NCBI GenBank assembly: GCA_027335985.1
Contig: DAHWGX010000081.1
Span: 1-6,225 of the forward strand
Direction: 5' to 3'
From: Nitrospirota bacterium
GTDB taxonomy: Bacteria > Nitrospirota_A > Leptospirillia > Leptospirillales > Leptospirillaceae
DNA length: 6,225 nt
The translations under genes were made by a program, and so were the position numbers. Position 1 is the stretch's first letter; each line of letters opens with the position of its first letter. This document shows, one piece after another, positions 5,754 to 6,225 of this stretch. Under the pieces are notes generated by a model. That model had not been told where the DNA came from, did no database searches, and saw nothing but the letters and a program-made list of their open reading frames with translations.

Positions 5754-5768
5754 GAATTGCTGCCGGAG
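5754..5768 (-). repeat. Right terminal inverted repeat of element B
   Basis: GAATTGCTGCCGGAG is the exact reverse complement of 5113-5127. Imperfect complementarity continues inward to about 5741. The element end is only about 12-18 bases upstream of the aminotransferase promoter. Confidence 0.85.
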
Positions 5769-5780
5769 AGGCGGTCTTGT

Positions 5781-5809
5781 TTGCAGGACGGAAGTGAATT
5801 TGCGATAAT
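5781..5809 (+). promoter_or_regulatory. Sigma-70 type promoter for the aminotransferase gene
   Basis: TTGCAG (5781-5786), a 17-base spacer and GATAAT (5804-5809), with TGC just before it making an extended -10. The -10 matches five of six consensus bases; the -35 matches only the TTG. Start of transcription would fall near 5816, giving a leader of about 70 bases. It lies just outside the right end of element B, so it belongs to the host gene. Confidence 0.55.
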
Positions 5810-5886
5810 CTGGGAAGGGGGCCGGTCTGCGTTTTCCAGCCAACCGGATGTTCCCCGAACGCTTTTCTGTCACAGCAAGGCATCTC

Positions 5887-6225
5887 ATGTCGGAAGGCCG
5901 AGTTCTCAAAATGATGGAATTCAAGCGAATCAATCAGCTTCCTCCCTATGTCTTCAGTGCAGTCAACGATATGAAGCTCGCCGCCCGCCGCCGGGGTGAG
6001 GACATCATCGATCTCGGGATGGGTAATCCGGACCTCCCGACCCCTCCACCCATCGTGGACAAGCTCGTGGAGGCGGTGAGGAACCCCCGGAACCACCGGT
6101 ATTCGACATCGAAGGGAATCCCGAGGCTCAGGGAGGCGATTGCCGCCTGGTATGCCCGTCACCACCAGGTGGCCCTCGATCCTGACACGGAAACGGTCGT
6201 CACGATCGGATCGAAGGAGGGCATT
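5887..6225 (+). CDS. alaC: AlaC-type alanine transaminase (class I/II PLP aminotransferase), N-terminal part
   Basis: 113 residues are present before the window ends. The N-terminus shows [12 protein letters not shown], then [21 protein letters not shown] (35-55), [20 protein letters not shown] (66-85) and [11 protein letters not shown] (103-113). These blocks are characteristic of the AlaC group of fold-type I aminotransferases, which make alanine from pyruvate and glutamate in the cytoplasm. The GMGNPD loop and YSxSxGxPxLR segment form part of the substrate and cofactor pocket; the PLP-binding lysine lies beyond the window. The ATG at 5887 has AAGG six bases upstream and gives an N-terminal extension similar in length to E. 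coli AlaC; ATGs at 5911 and 5914 are alternatives with poorer ribosome spacing. LL-diaminopimelate aminotransferase-like proteins are close relatives, so the substrate is less certain than the fold. Confidence 0.85.
   Translation, partial: MSEGRVLKMMEFKRINQLPPYVFSAVNDMKLAARRRGEDIIDLGMGNPDLPTPPPIVDKLVEAVRNPRNHRYSTSKGIPRLREAIAAWYARHHQVALDPDTETVVTIGSKEGI

Larger units (their letters stand above)
5113..5768 (+). mobile_element. Insertion-sequence derivative B, internally deleted, with both terminal repeats
   Basis: Both ends are visible: CTCCGGCAGCAATTC at the left is matched exactly by its reverse complement at the right, and the similarity continues imperfectly inward (AAAATCTGGA against TAAATTTTGGA). 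Because the other copy shares only the part from CAGCAATTC inward, the element proper may be 5119-5762, with CCGG on each side as a 4-base target duplication; CCGG is palindromic, so this is ambiguous. Inside is a transposase gene lacking its middle, about 250 bases of non-coding 3' sequence and hairpins. At about 650 bp it is far shorter than the parent must have been, and could move only if a full-length transposase acts in trans. Confidence 0.8.

Noticed and set aside
1..6225. CRISPR array, tRNA or rRNA genes
   Set aside because: No regularly spaced short repeats, cloverleaf-like segments or rRNA motifs were seen in reading the window.

Overview
The window is GC-rich bacterial DNA. It carries an outer-membrane protein with a signal peptide, a TPR region and a C-terminal phenylalanine, plus a lipoprotein with a lipobox, so the organism is Gram-negative. 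The edge genes (a thioredoxin-fold 2Fe-2S ferredoxin and an AlaC-type aminotransferase) and the general style would fit Nitrospirota such as Leptospirillum. That placement is an inference from remembered protein style, not something the sequence proves.

Layout: (a) 1-156, minus: N-terminal part of a 2Fe-2S ferredoxin, cut by the window edge. (b) 422-1151, plus: a decayed insertion sequence that keeps its left end and the C-terminal half of a DDE-type transposase, with no N-terminal half. (c) 1437-4823, minus: three genes for exported proteins. In order of transcription they are a Ser/Thr/Gly-rich, coiled-coil secreted protein of unknown function (3660-4823), a TPR plus outer-membrane beta-barrel protein resembling a shortened PelB (2017-3504), and a PelC-like outer-membrane lipoprotein (1437-2003). 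(d) 5113-5768, plus: a second derivative of the same insertion sequence, with clear terminal inverted repeats. It keeps the transposase N-terminus joined to the last few residues and lacks the middle. (e) 5781-6225, plus: a promoter and the N-terminal 113 residues of an alanine-transaminase-type PLP enzyme.

The two insertion-sequence remnants have the same orientation and share a 69-bp left-end segment with one mismatch. They bracket the three-gene block. One remnant kept the back of the transposase and the other the front, so neither can make a working enzyme.

The most interesting biology is the PelB-PelC-like pair. In Pel polysaccharide systems, PelB (TPR scaffold plus porin) and PelC (lipoprotein ring) form the outer-membrane exit and are encoded next to each other in this order. 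Here they stand without pelA or pelDEFG in view, PelB is much shorter than usual, and the gene upstream encodes an unusual secreted coiled-coil protein. The pair may be a reduced or repurposed outer-membrane export gate.
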